16,500 bases of DNA from Glandiceps talaboti (lineage: Eukaryota > Hemichordata > Enteropneusta > Spengelidae). The stretch spans positions 7,017,216-7,033,715 of the forward strand of contig NC_135557.1 in NCBI RefSeq assembly GCF_964340395.1, written 5' to 3'. Positions 1 through 8,386 of the stretch are shown in pieces. Each line of letters opens with the position of its first letter. Position 1 is the first letter of the stretch. Both the position numbers and the translations under genes were made by a program. The notes beneath the pieces are model-generated. The model saw nothing but the letters and a program-made list of their open reading frames with translations. It searched no databases and was not told the DNA's origin.

Positions 1-904
1 TACTGGGCTTGACTATGGTACATGTAACTGCCACTGAGCCAAGACACTAGCTGGGCTACCAAATCTCTGAACTACACTGACATACACAATGTATGATTGG
101 TGCATTCCACCTCACTGTCATGTCCATACTCCCTAGTTTACTGTAAAATTGTAACATTTACAAATGTTGCCATAGTGAGACTGAGAAGTCCAGGATGTAA
201 AGTTCAAACTATCCATCTGTCAAAGTATGGGATTCGTAGAGTTCAGTTTATACAGGAAGTGAAATTACACTTAGTCAGCATTGTTTACCACACTACATGT
301 ACAATGTATACTGGATCGTGTGTACAGTGTAACCCTATGACTCAGCACCTCCACTTATTTACACATAGTGAAATATCAATCCAGTCAGTAGTTACAGATT
401 AACCGCTATGATAAAACTAAAGTGAGCATACTCCAACTGCACTTTGACCACTTCTGGTGCGCATACATGTAAGGCAGCCATCATGGTTTGGACAGCTTTA
501 CTGGCAGCTGGTCTGGTCAGTCACAAATCATTCATTATTATTTCATTAGGCAAAGTCACACAAGTTAGAGTTTATCGATCATTTGTCAAAACAAGTTTTA
601 AATTATCGCAGATTTCTGCCGTCCTGGATGTGTTCAAAAATTTGATGTATATGATTGTTATAGTTTGTGTAATGGGATATGAAATGAAACGTGACGATGT
701 TTTGATTTCAAATTCAGATTTCAGATTTGGTACAAAGAGAGAGAGATGTACATTGTCATTTGTACAGTTATAAACATGACCAGTAAACATCAATGTTTGT
801 TTATCATTGTACATATGTAAATCAAATTGTAAGTGATCAATTAAAAGTTAACTGAAATGGATTTGAACTATAGAGTGTAAACTGTAAACATATGTTTACT
901 TTGA
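1..904. other. Unassigned upstream DNA
   Basis: No recognisable gene, RNA or transposon is visible here. Open frames of 101 codons (97-402, +), 109 codons (444-773, +) and 80 codons (572-814, -) exist, but their translations show no family motif. They also overlap on opposite strands, as expected by chance. The stretch carries three copies of the octamer TACATGTA (19, 294, 464), a word that recurs through the left half of the window. It could be intergenic DNA or an intron of an upstream gene; the sequence does not decide. Confidence 0.5.
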
Positions 905-1840
905 TCGGTTGCATAGATAACAGCTTAGTATGTAAGCATATCTATAGATATGAAATTGTTATTGTCAGTGTTGTGTATATAGTATACTAGCATGCAAACA
1001 TTGTCAAAAAAAAGTTCCAATCTTAAAATTTAGAATTTAGTAAATTCACAAATTTGTCACTAAATGTCTAGATAACATATATTGCTTAAGTATGTGAACA
1101 CGTATGAAATGAAATGTTATTATCACCATTGTACATGTATACATGTACATACCGTGCACTAGCTTGCAGAAAGTGTAGAAAATGAAGTTCCTAATTTGTT
1201 ACTAAATGTTTAAGGTGGAGATGCACAAAAAATCGTTATTTTGACTATTTTTGAGATTATGTGCTCTTTTGCCATAGTAAATATTCTTCTATCAACCAGA
1301 GAAAACTGGACTGGGTTTGAGTTTTGCAAATCCTGAAAAATCATGAAAAAAAAGAAGTAAACAAATGCACGGGTACCAAAACACTAAAGAAGCCCTATTT
1401 TATCACTATAAACTCACAATATTTGCATACAACTAAGACGAATGACAGAGGATAATGCAAAATATACGCGGTGTCAAATTCGCGCATGCTCAGATCACAC
1501 ACGAATCACTAGCACCGTAACCATATGGAGTAAAAAGGGGAGATATCTCCATGACGGTACCATGAAGGAAAGAAAAAGATCTCCACCTTAAATAACATTG
1601 TTTAATTAAGTATGTGAACACATCTGAGATGAAATATGTTATTAGCACCTTTGTATACATACACAGTGTGCTAGCTTACATAAATTGTTTTAAAAATAGT
1701 TCCTAAAATTTAGTAAAATCACTATTTTGTCACTAAATGACTAGATGACATTTTAAAAATGTGAATACTTCTCTAGATGTTATTATAACATACATACTGT
1801 GTACATGTGTTACTAGCTTGAAAAAAGCTTTTGAAGTGAT
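905..1840. repeat. Diverged tandem repeat, about 140-160 bp period, four copies
   Basis: Landmarks recur in the same order. One is a 'taTGTgAAcac'-type motif at about 923, 1085, 1603 and 1752. It is followed by 'GTTATTAT/GTTATTAG', then 'ACTAGC(T)TG' or 'GCTAGCTTAC', then 'AGTTCCTAAAATTTAG', then 'CACTAAATG.CTAGAT.ACA'. After subtracting the inserted element at 1214-1587 the spacing is roughly 140-160 bp. The copies differ by many substitutions and small indels, so the array is old. No open frame runs through it. Confidence 0.7.
1214..1587. mobile_element. MITE-like element with terminal inverted repeats and TTAA ends
   Basis: The left end at 1209-1222 reads TTTAAGGTGGAGAT and the right end at 1579-1592 reads ATCTCCACCTTAAA. 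These are perfect 14-bp inverted repeats that include TTAA on both sides. The interior is 374 bp without a coding frame, so any transposition would depend on an enzyme encoded elsewhere. TTAA at both ends suggests a piggyBac-type target duplication. A TA duplication (Tc1/mariner type) gives the same reconstructed empty site and cannot be excluded. Removing the element restores a site that aligns with the neighbouring repeat copy at 1062-1078, with TTAA in place of CTAG. Inside, GGAGATATCTCC (about 1538-1549) is a second short palindrome. Confidence 0.75.
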
Positions 1841-2036
1841 TACATGGATGAGGATGTGTAAAAAGTTTGTTATTGTACGTACAACGACAACCAACCCTTT
1901 TCTCACATTTATTTATTAATTTATCATCTTTTGCAATGTAATGACTTACAAAACACATACTTGGTCTATATTGCTTCATATTGATTTTTTAGCACAACTG
2001 AACTGAGGTTCAGTAGTGGTATAGGGATTGCCTGGC

Positions 2037-2080
<44 letters not shown>
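2037..2080. repeat. (GTCT)n microsatellite
   Basis: Eleven uninterrupted GTCT units are followed by a short GT-rich tail to about 2102. The flanks ('GGTATAGGGATTGCCTGGC' before, 'AACTGCTGAACCGATTGCCA' after) look like the conserved flanks of a dispersed repeat that carries this microsatellite internally. That is an impression and would need a repeat-library search. Confidence 0.9.
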
Positions 2081-2102
2081 TTGTGTGTGGATGTGTGTGT
2101 GT

Positions 2103-2490
2103 AAACAACTTCAAGTGAAAAACTGCTGAACCGATTGCCATGATATTTGGTGGGTCCATTGCCTTGGGTGTCTAGTTGGGAAATTGTTCAAATCAAAATG
2201 ATCTTAACATCAGTTTGTGATTTAAAAAATGGCCACTTTAAGTTTTAGTTTGTTTATATCAGAGTAAGTTATCAATAATGTTCAAATTAACACTTACAAG
2301 AATGTATAGCTTAGTCTAGTTCCTATATTATACATGTATACGACACGTTACGATTACTACGATATCCCCCATCATGTATAGGGAAAGTTGTTATTCTAGC
2401 ACCGAAATCTGTGCTACCCCCCACCGGGTAAGGGTAAGTGACACATGTTATTGTCAGTAGTAATCCATCACAGGTAGTTGTAATTTGTTT
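2103..2490. other. Unassigned intergenic DNA, possible right arm of a dispersed repeat
   Basis: The first 120 bases continue the conserved-looking flank of the GTCT microsatellite ('GATATTTGGTGGGTCCATT' near 2142). At 2312-2326 there is a lone copy of 'TAGTCTAGTTCCTAT', the core of the 48-bp minisatellite about 900 bp downstream. No gene or RNA is visible. Confidence 0.4.
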
Positions 2491-2547
2491 GGAGGGGTGG
2501 GGGTGGGGGTGGGGGGTGGGGGGTGGGGGTGGGGGGTGGGAGGGGGG
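2491..2547 (+). repeat. G-rich minisatellite, potential G-quadruplex
   Basis: The 57-bp tract consists almost entirely of runs of 3-6 G separated by single T or A, such as GGGGTGGGGGTGGGGG. It easily satisfies the four-run G-quadruplex rule, with one-base loops on the + strand. Its length probably varies between alleles. The short open frame that reads poly-Gly through it (2485-2760) is a product of the composition. Confidence 0.9.
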
Positions 2548-2549
2548 TT

Positions 2550-3228
2550 AACAGTTTTAGTTTCCATGACAAACAATTTGGCTTTTAATTTAATGGAATT
2601 TTGTACCCCTAAATACTTAAATGTTTCTGAAAAAAATTGTCAAATCAATCTTCACTATTGTGAGGCTAGACTAACTAAGCTATTTCTTGACTCCCCATTT
2701 ACCATTCTCTCTTTTGTTTTGTTTTTGTTACCAAGATTTTGTAATCATTTTATATGTTAGGGTAAATGAAAGCACTTAAATACATAATTTGGCCAATTAG
2801 TTAGAAGGGATAAGAGCTCGAGCATCTGAAGTGTAAAAGAATTTAGTGTTTTATCTACTATCATTATTGTACATTGATCTATTGATCTTGCCCCTTATTG
2901 TGATAGTCATATATTGTTGCCATGACAACTGATCATCTGTATCATAAATTGTTTACGTAAACTAACCACTCCTGATCAGTTACTTATTTGACCCATGTTG
3001 AACTTTGAACTTTGACCTGTTGCCTAGTCAAACTGATCTATGTTATCTACAAATACATTACTTCAAAATCACCTTGTGAAGTTAACTCCCTAGAAACTAA
3101 CAAGGTAGTTACTGGGACTGTGTACATGTATGTCTGCTATACAGAACACTTTAGGCTGTTGATAATCGGCATAACACCACTTGGCAGCAACAATAAAACA
3201 TGCATCACTCATCACAGTGCAAAAACGT
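2550..3228. other. Unassigned intergenic DNA
   Basis: AT-rich sequence with no recognisable gene. It contains 'TGAACTTTGAACTTTGACCT' at 2999-3018, three hexamer half-sites each spaced by one T, and one TACATGTA at 3123. An 80-codon frame from 3012 runs into the minisatellite and has no family resemblance. Confidence 0.45.
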
Positions 3229-3800
3229 TACCATTTACACCTCCACTCACATAGTCTAGTTCCTATACAGTATCATTACCATTTACATCTCCACTCACAT
3301 AGTCTAGTTCCTATACAGTATCGTTACCATTTACACCTCCACTCACATACAAAATGTAGTCTAGTTCCTATACAGTATCGTTACCATTTACATCTCCACT
3401 CACATACAAAATGTAGTCTAGTTCCTATACAGTATTGTTACCATTTACATCTCCACTCACAAAGTCTAGTTCCTATACAGTATCATTACCATTTACACCT
3501 CCACTCACATAGTCTAGTTCCTATACAGTATCGTTACCATTTACACCTCCACTCACATAGTCTAGTTCCTATACAGTATCGATACCATTTACACCTCCAC
3601 TCACATAGTCTAGTTCCTATACAGTATCATTACCATTTACACCTCCTCTCACATAGTCTAGTTCCTATGTAGTATCGTTACCATTTACACCTTCACTCAC
3701 ATAGTTCCTATACAGTATCGTTACCATTTACACCTCCACTCACATACAATGTAGTCTAGTTCCTATACAGTATTGTTACCATTTACACCTCCAATCACGT
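3229..3800 (+). repeat. 48-bp minisatellite, about 12 units
   Basis: Units beginning TACCATTTACACCTCCACTC start at 3229, 3277, 3325, 3382, 3439, 3487, 3535, 3583, 3631, 3679, 3722 and 3777. Spacing is mostly 48 bp. It is 57 bp in two units, where a 9-bp ACAAAATGT-type insertion follows CACTCACAT, and 43 and 55 bp near the end. Because 48 and 57 are multiples of three, one + frame stays open for 163 codons. It gives a His/Leu-rich 16-residue repeat with no family resemblance. The 5-bp deletion in the unit at 3679 breaks that frame, so it is unlikely to be protein-coding. Confidence 0.92.
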
Positions 3801-4080
3801 AACTTACTCAATGTAGTTTAGTTAGAAACCACGTTGGCATCCATTCTGCATAAACTACATGTATATATTGCTCTGTTACAGTGTTAGAGGTAAAAGATGT
3901 AATTCTGTGCTAGAGAAATCCATTTGACTATATCATGGTGGAGATGATCGTAACATGTATGTACAATGTACTATAGCCTATAGGACTATAATAGGCGATA
4001 TTTTGTGTCTCTGTGTTTCCATCTGACAGATAATGATATTTGTCCTGGATTGTACATATACATGTATGCTCTCCAGGGAG
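3801..4080. other. Unassigned DNA between minisatellite and retrotransposon
   Basis: No gene visible. It contains TACATGTA copies near 3856 and 4059, and a short imperfect direct repeat around 3973-3992 ('CTATAGCCTATAGGACTATA'). Confidence 0.4.
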
Positions 4081-4719
4081 TTAAGTTTAAGTTTAAGTTT
4101 ATTTATTTTCTAAAGCGCCTTTTCTATTTAAAATATTCAAAAGCGCTGCACATAAAATACAAAAACATAAATAAGGTGAATGCTACAAAAACAAGTATAC
4201 CGTTAAGACCCTTAAAATGTCAAATGTTAAAAGTATAGTGAATGGTCATTAAAATTATAGACTGAGACATGTTAATTGTTATAAAAGCCTTAAAAAAGTC
4301 AAATATTAAAACGAACGTAAATGACCACTAAGATAATATACATTTTGTACACTGAGTCAAATAACCAAATCACAATTCATGATACATTCTAAAGAGGTGT
4401 GTTTTTAAGTTTTCGTTCTGAAAGGTCTTTGAGTTCATCAGGAATGGAATTCCATAGTGTAGGTCCTGCAATGGCCAGGGCACGATCATTAATCTTGTTA
4501 TAAGAACGGGGAATTACAAGATTTCTAACGGAGTTTTTGCGTAAATTATAATGAGGCTTATCAGGGCGGACAAACATGTCACGAATATAAACAGGTGCTG
4601 CGTTATTTAGAGTTGAGGCAGTACATTGTATAAAGGGCCATTGTGTTGTGCTGTCATTGACCCATTTGTACCAGGGGTAATAATTGTGAGCACCTTGAGT
4701 TCTCGGGAGGAAAGCCACA
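4081..4719 (-). mobile_element. 5'-truncated non-LTR retrotransposon, 3' end
   Basis: Read on the minus strand, the element runs from about 4719 to 4081. It holds the C-terminal part of a reverse-transcriptase ORF, then an AT-rich 3' UTR. Near the end is a paired GCGC motif ('TGTGCAGCGCTTTTGAATAT' and 'AAAAGGCGCTTTAGAAAATA'), then a short tandem tail of CTTAAA units at 4081-4100. That layout is typical of the 3' ends of CR1/L2-like LINEs in marine invertebrates. The element stops abruptly upstream next to an (ATT)n run at 4731-4751, consistent with 5' truncation on insertion. The clade assignment is a judgement from the protein tail and 3' architecture, not a search. Confidence 0.7.
4389..4718 (-). 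pseudogene. Reverse-transcriptase C-terminal fragment (CR1/L2-like LINE)
   Basis: The 109-codon frame contains, from about residue 39, 'NNAAPVYIRDMF', 'PHYNLRKNS', 'NLVIPRS' and 'DRALAIAGPTLWNSIPDELK'. This is the order found in the conserved tail after the polymerase domain of CR1/L2/Jockey-like reverse transcriptases (AP.Y, LR, vPR, G.RaFs.agP.lWN.LP). The catalytic palm with its YADD box is absent. The family's usual ending KTHLF can be read in the neighbouring frame just after the run of A residues near 4404-4409. The frame therefore seems to have lost or gained one base there and ends early at the TAG at 4389-4391. The first 30 residues are not recognisable. This is a dead fragment; the methionine at 4718 is unlikely to be a real start. 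Confidence 0.75.
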
Positions 4720-4851
4720 TTATAAATTCACATTATTATTATTATTATTAAATAATTGACTAGTACATAATTTGTCAGCTTTAGACCTGATATCCATGTG
4801 ATGATGAACGAAGTCTCCCAGATTAACACGTACACAATCTCCATAGATATG

Positions 4852-4852
<1 letters not shown>

Positions 4853-4919
<67 letters not shown>
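4853..4919. repeat. (CA)n microsatellite, about 33 units
   Basis: Uninterrupted CA dinucleotides. Open frames on both strands here read poly-Thr/His or poly-Cys/Val and are artefacts of the repeat. A shorter (ATT)n run lies at 4731-4751. Confidence 0.97.
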
Positions 4920-4920
<1 letters not shown>

Positions 4921-4921
<1 letters not shown>

Positions 4922-5603
4922 TGTATTGGAATGTACATGTTCAAGGTTTGGTGGAAGGTTTTTCATTATTGCCAATTATGATATTGGGTTATTTACACTT
5001 TGATAGAGTTGCTAAGTTTATAAAAATAGTATTTTGATAATGGTACATGTATATACATGTAGAAGTACATGTAGATGGATGAAAAACAGGGAACCCTGGG
5101 TAGATTACATGTCCATGGTCATTTACATGTAGATGTTATTACCCAATATTTTTCTTCGTATGGCCAAGGAAAATATGAGTGAGCTAAGGGGCCTTTGTCG
5201 CTACATTTTTGTTTGAGTCCCAAGACAAATAGTGACAACCCTTGACACAAGTATTTTTCCAGTTGAATTAAGAAAAATAACGTAATAATACCAGTTCCAT
5301 GCAGTAATGTCAAAGAAAAATCGGGGAAAGTTATGACAGTTTTAGTAGTTTGGACACATATTTTGAATGCCGTAGAACAAGTGACGTAGATATTCATTTG
5401 TTGTGACATAGATGCAGGTTGTTGTGATTTAGAACGACCAGAGTATATATATCCCATAATTTTTGTTATATATATAAGTTTACATATAAAAATTGATGCA
5501 GTAGTTGCAATTTTTCAATAAACTTTTCTGTTAATTATGTGTTGCTGGTTGGCCAAATACTCCAAATTTTGATTGGAAACAGATTAATCTTTCTAATTAG
5601 ATA
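4921..5603. other. Unassigned DNA with one uncharacterised minus-strand open frame
   Basis: Four TACATGTA octamers cluster at 5044-5130. A 112-codon minus frame (5119-5457) contains a hydrophobic stretch ('IITLFFLIQL') and the segment 'GPLAHSYFPWPYEEKYWVIT'. I do not recognise a family. It could be a chance frame or part of a dispersed repeat; no splice sites or start context support a gene. A TA-rich run lies at 5466-5475. Confidence 0.4.
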
Positions 5604-6048
5604 ACTTACATGTCTACTAGTCATTGATGGTACTGTGTACACTGACTTGATGTCCATGTGTAAACAGTATGAATCAACTGAATTACCTGTCTACTAGTCA
5701 TTGATGGTACACTGACTTGATGTCCATGTGTAAACAATATGAATCAATTGAATTACCTGTCTACTACCAGTAGTTATTGATGGTACTGTGTACACTGACT
5801 TGATGTCCATGTGTAAACAGTATGAATCAACTGAATTACCTGTCAGTGTCTACTAGTCATTGATGGTACTGTGTACACTGGATTGATGTCCTTGTGTAAA
5901 CAGTATGAATCAACTGAATTACCTGTCTACTAGTCATTGATGGTACTGTGTACACTGACTTGATGTCCATGTGTAAACAGTATGAATCTACTACTGAATT
6001 ACCTGTCTACTATCGGTAGTTACATGTACTAGTATTGATGGTACTGGA
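5604..6048. repeat. 77-bp minisatellite, five copies plus a partial
   Basis: The unit contains CTACTAGTCATTGATGGTAC, then ACTGACTTGATGTCCATGTG, then GTAAACAGTATGAATCAACT. Consensus length is about 77 bp. Copies start near 5610, 5690, 5758, 5845 and 5925, with a degraded sixth to about 6048. The second copy lacks 'TGTGTAC', and others carry 3-10 bp insertions such as CAGTAGTTA. Copies are otherwise close to identical, so this array is younger than the one at 905-1840. Confidence 0.9.
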
Positions 6049-6360
6049 TATGTTTCTAGAACAATTGGAGAATTGTGCACTCATTTACATACAGGTATGC
6101 AATAATGATTTAAGTATTGTACTGCAGTGCAAATACCACTAGTATAATATTAGTGTGTGCTAACACCAGTACAAAGTAAATCATGGTATATACGTACCAG
6201 TATTGTCGTGAATTACATTTATTGATTCATCTTTTGTGTTATACGTTGTTATTGTTAACATTGTTGCCGTTTCTGATGAACTTATTATATAGTCATACGT
6301 CATACATAATCAACCAATCAGCACGCAGCCCGACAATAAGGCAGACGATCAAATCAAAAT
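6049..6360. other. Unassigned DNA upstream of the GRAMD1 gene
   Basis: No coding or RNA feature is recognised. A 62-codon Leu-rich frame (6183-6371) has no family resemblance. The stretch may belong to the promoter or 5' UTR region of the downstream gene, but nothing in it proves this. Confidence 0.35.
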
Positions 6361-6452
6361 TTCTTGTGTGATGTAAGTTTCAGTTACAAGTTGGAGTGCG
6401 CGTGCATTCTTGTGTGATGTAAGTTCCAGTTACAAGTTGGAACGCGTGTGCA
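6361..6452 (+). repeat. 46-bp direct tandem duplication
   Basis: Two copies (6361-6406 and 6407-6452), each starting TTCTTGTGTGATGTAAGTT, then CAGTTACAAGTTGGA, then a CpG-containing 'GCGCGTGCA' or 'ACGCGTGTGCA'. They differ at about five positions, mostly transitions. The pair lies just upstream of a TATAAA, so it might hold duplicated promoter elements. Confidence 0.85.
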
Positions 6453-6458
6453 TATAAA
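6453..6458 (+). promoter_or_regulatory. Possible TATA box of the GRAMD1 gene
   Basis: CATATAAAGA includes TATAAA at 6453-6458, about 320 bp upstream of the start codon and immediately after the 46-bp duplication. The distance would require a 5' UTR of about 290 nt or an unseen upstream intron. No initiator can be identified with confidence, so this is only a candidate. Confidence 0.2.
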
Positions 6459-6779
6459 GAACAGAGTTCCCAGTGTATTCTACTACTTGCTTGTATTGTC
6501 ATTTCTATTACTGCTGTTTTCCGAACCCCTTTTCTATTGTGAGTCATCCACAAGTATTTTACTGTCGTTATAGTCTGGCAGCCAGCACACCTATTTCTAC
6601 TGTAGCAATGAAAAACATGTGACTGCAAGATACATCGTGTCGCCCCCGCTCTCACCAGCTCAGTCCGATCTACCTTAAAGGGGTTGGCCGATGTATGAGG
6701 GCACCCTACAGTGTAAAGGCATAACTGTACAATATATGTATGATTTATCAACAGCATCAATATCCTGCCATTTACTAAG

Positions 6780-6959
6780 ATGCCAGGTGAACCTAACAAA
6801 GACACAGTGTCAAGATCTTCAGATGATACAAGTTCATTAGAGAGATCTGTGGAGAAATCATCGAGTGGGGAAAAAACACCCGATATGTTATCACAGAAAG
6901 AAGGGGGAAAGAGTAATAAGACATCCAATAAAAAGAGTTCCAATTCCAGCTGGTATAAC
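6780..6959 (+). CDS. GRAMD1: GRAMD1/Aster-like protein, coding exon 1 (residues 1-60)
   Basis: First coding exon of a GRAM-domain sterol transporter. In vertebrates GRAMD1A-C sit in the ER membrane, dock at plasma-membrane contacts through the GRAM domain and carry accessible cholesterol to the ER through the ASTER domain. The exon encodes a polar, Ser/Lys-rich, probably disordered N-terminus that ends in SSWYN, matching the S-W-Y-N that precedes the GRAM domain in vertebrate GRAMD1 proteins. ATG 6780 (context AAGATGC, A at -3) is the first in-frame Met after an in-frame TGA at 6741-6743. The exon ends in phase 0 at a consensus donor, AAC|GTAAGT. A 5' UTR exon boundary at CAG 6752-6754 is possible but unproven. 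Which vertebrate paralogue is closest cannot be told; invertebrates commonly have one GRAMD1 gene. Confidence 0.82.
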
Positions 6960-8386
6960 GTAAGTTGACTTTCTTTTGGTGCAATGACCTGAATTGACCT
7001 TTCTGATACCGAAGAAACCTACACCGTATCCTGTCTACTGTGGTGTCTGGTCTTATGTACAAAAACATGTGTGGTTGACATCTCACAGTCTGGAGTAGCT
7101 CTAATTGCTCCACTTGTGACCGGGGGGGGGGGGGGGGGGAGTGGGTGTGGCATCATAATGTTTTTCCATCACTGTGACATCAAATTTTATTTTCTATTCT
7201 CAGTCTTCCATCAAATTATTTTTTTCCATACATTGTATGCAGAGGCAATGTAATTTTTTTTCTCGGTTACCAATTTTTGCAACAATTTTTTTTTTACTTC
7301 TGTGTGTTGGAACACTTTTTTTTCTCAAGCTATTATGGGATCAAATTATCAATTTTTTCACCTTCACCTGCCGAAAATTTTTTTCTCTCTCCAAAGTCCC
7401 CCCCCCCACCCACAAATCAAATGGTTCTCCCCTAAGTGAAAAAAAGTGTGCAGTCAAAAAGAGAGTAATCTGTAATCAAACTGACTCCAGCTTGTAATTC
7501 TTGGTTCCTGAAAAAGAATATTACTGCCTAGGCCAATCATAAAAATAAACGGACATTGATTACATCATAACTTCCAGCTCCACACGCTTCTCATGTATTA
7601 CTATAGGTACGCGTGAGAATAAGTCACCTTCCTGTTCTATTTTGACTTTTTAGCATGAGGTAACATGTGATTACAGGTACCAAGAATAATGTAGCCTTGT
7701 ATAGCACCCTCAATTTGAGTTCATTTGTGTTCTTTTGTTTTTAAATCAAATGTTCTATTCTGAGACATAATCAGATTGAAGTAACACTGTTGCTGTGTAG
7801 CCTTATACATGCAAGATTAGGTACATACATTTGTTTTGTTTTTATAATCGTGTATTCAATTCTATGAGATTTTGGTAAGACTAAATTCTTATCATTTCCA
7901 TCCTTATGTAGCGCCCTCAATTTATTGTATACAACATACCTTTGTTTTTCATGACGGATTCTCATGCATTAGCAGTTCAAGTGCAACTTTCCCAACTTGG
8001 TGAGCCAGCAAGTCGGGTGTCATAAAAATTGTTTGCATCTCTAAAGCTATTTTCAATGTCACTGATAATGGGTCAGTAAAACTGATAACAACTGATATGA
8101 CATTAGGGGCTTCACACTTAGATATTGAGCTTAGCTTTGCCTGATATGTTATGTAATAGTGCTTTATCACATTTGTAAATATTGCCAACAAACATTATTC
8201 AGTGATAAGAAAGATAAGAATCCCCACTTCCTTAGCTAATGGCTTGATTCTGTAATGTATTTGTGCTGCTACATGTAAAGCATGTTTCCATGATCTTCTA
8301 GAAGTGAACTTCCAGAATTCTCCCACAGTCGTTTCAATAGTAAATGTACTGTTTAACTTATATTGTGTTATTTATTTGATATGCAG
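6960..8386 (+). other. Intron 1 of GRAMD1
   Basis: The donor is GTAAGT at 6960 and the acceptor is TTTGATATGCAG ending at 8386; phase 0. The intron contains an 18-G run (7122-7139), a series of T tracts (7219-7384) and a 10-C run (7398-7407). Minus-strand frames of 64 and 80 codons near 7771-8191 show no recognisable family. No further exon is visible. Confidence 0.75.

Noticed and set aside
97-773. Two + strand frames of 101 and 109 codons as genes or exons
   Set aside because: The translations show no motif, and there is no coding-like composition or splice context. An opposite-strand frame overlaps the second.
2485-2760. Glycine-rich protein frame
   Set aside because: The Gly run is the translation of the G-quadruplex tract, and the remainder is AT-rich with no similarity seen.
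3181-3672. Histidine/leucine-rich repeat protein of 163 codons
   Set aside because: It is an open frame created by a 48/57-bp minisatellite. It begins outside the array without start context and is broken by a 5-bp deletion in a later unit.
4720-5037. Poly-Cys/Val and poly-Thr/His open frames on both strands
   Set aside because: They are readings of the (CA)n microsatellite with short random extensions.
6380-7113. Minus-strand frames of 187 and 106 codons across the GRAMD1 start
   Set aside because: They are antisense to coding exon 1 and its flanks, with no recognisable motif. The + strand exon is supported by homology and splice phase.
7949-8191. 80-codon minus-strand frame with a regular-looking C-terminus
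   Set aside because: No family could be recognised and no splice or start context supports it. It lies within intron 1.
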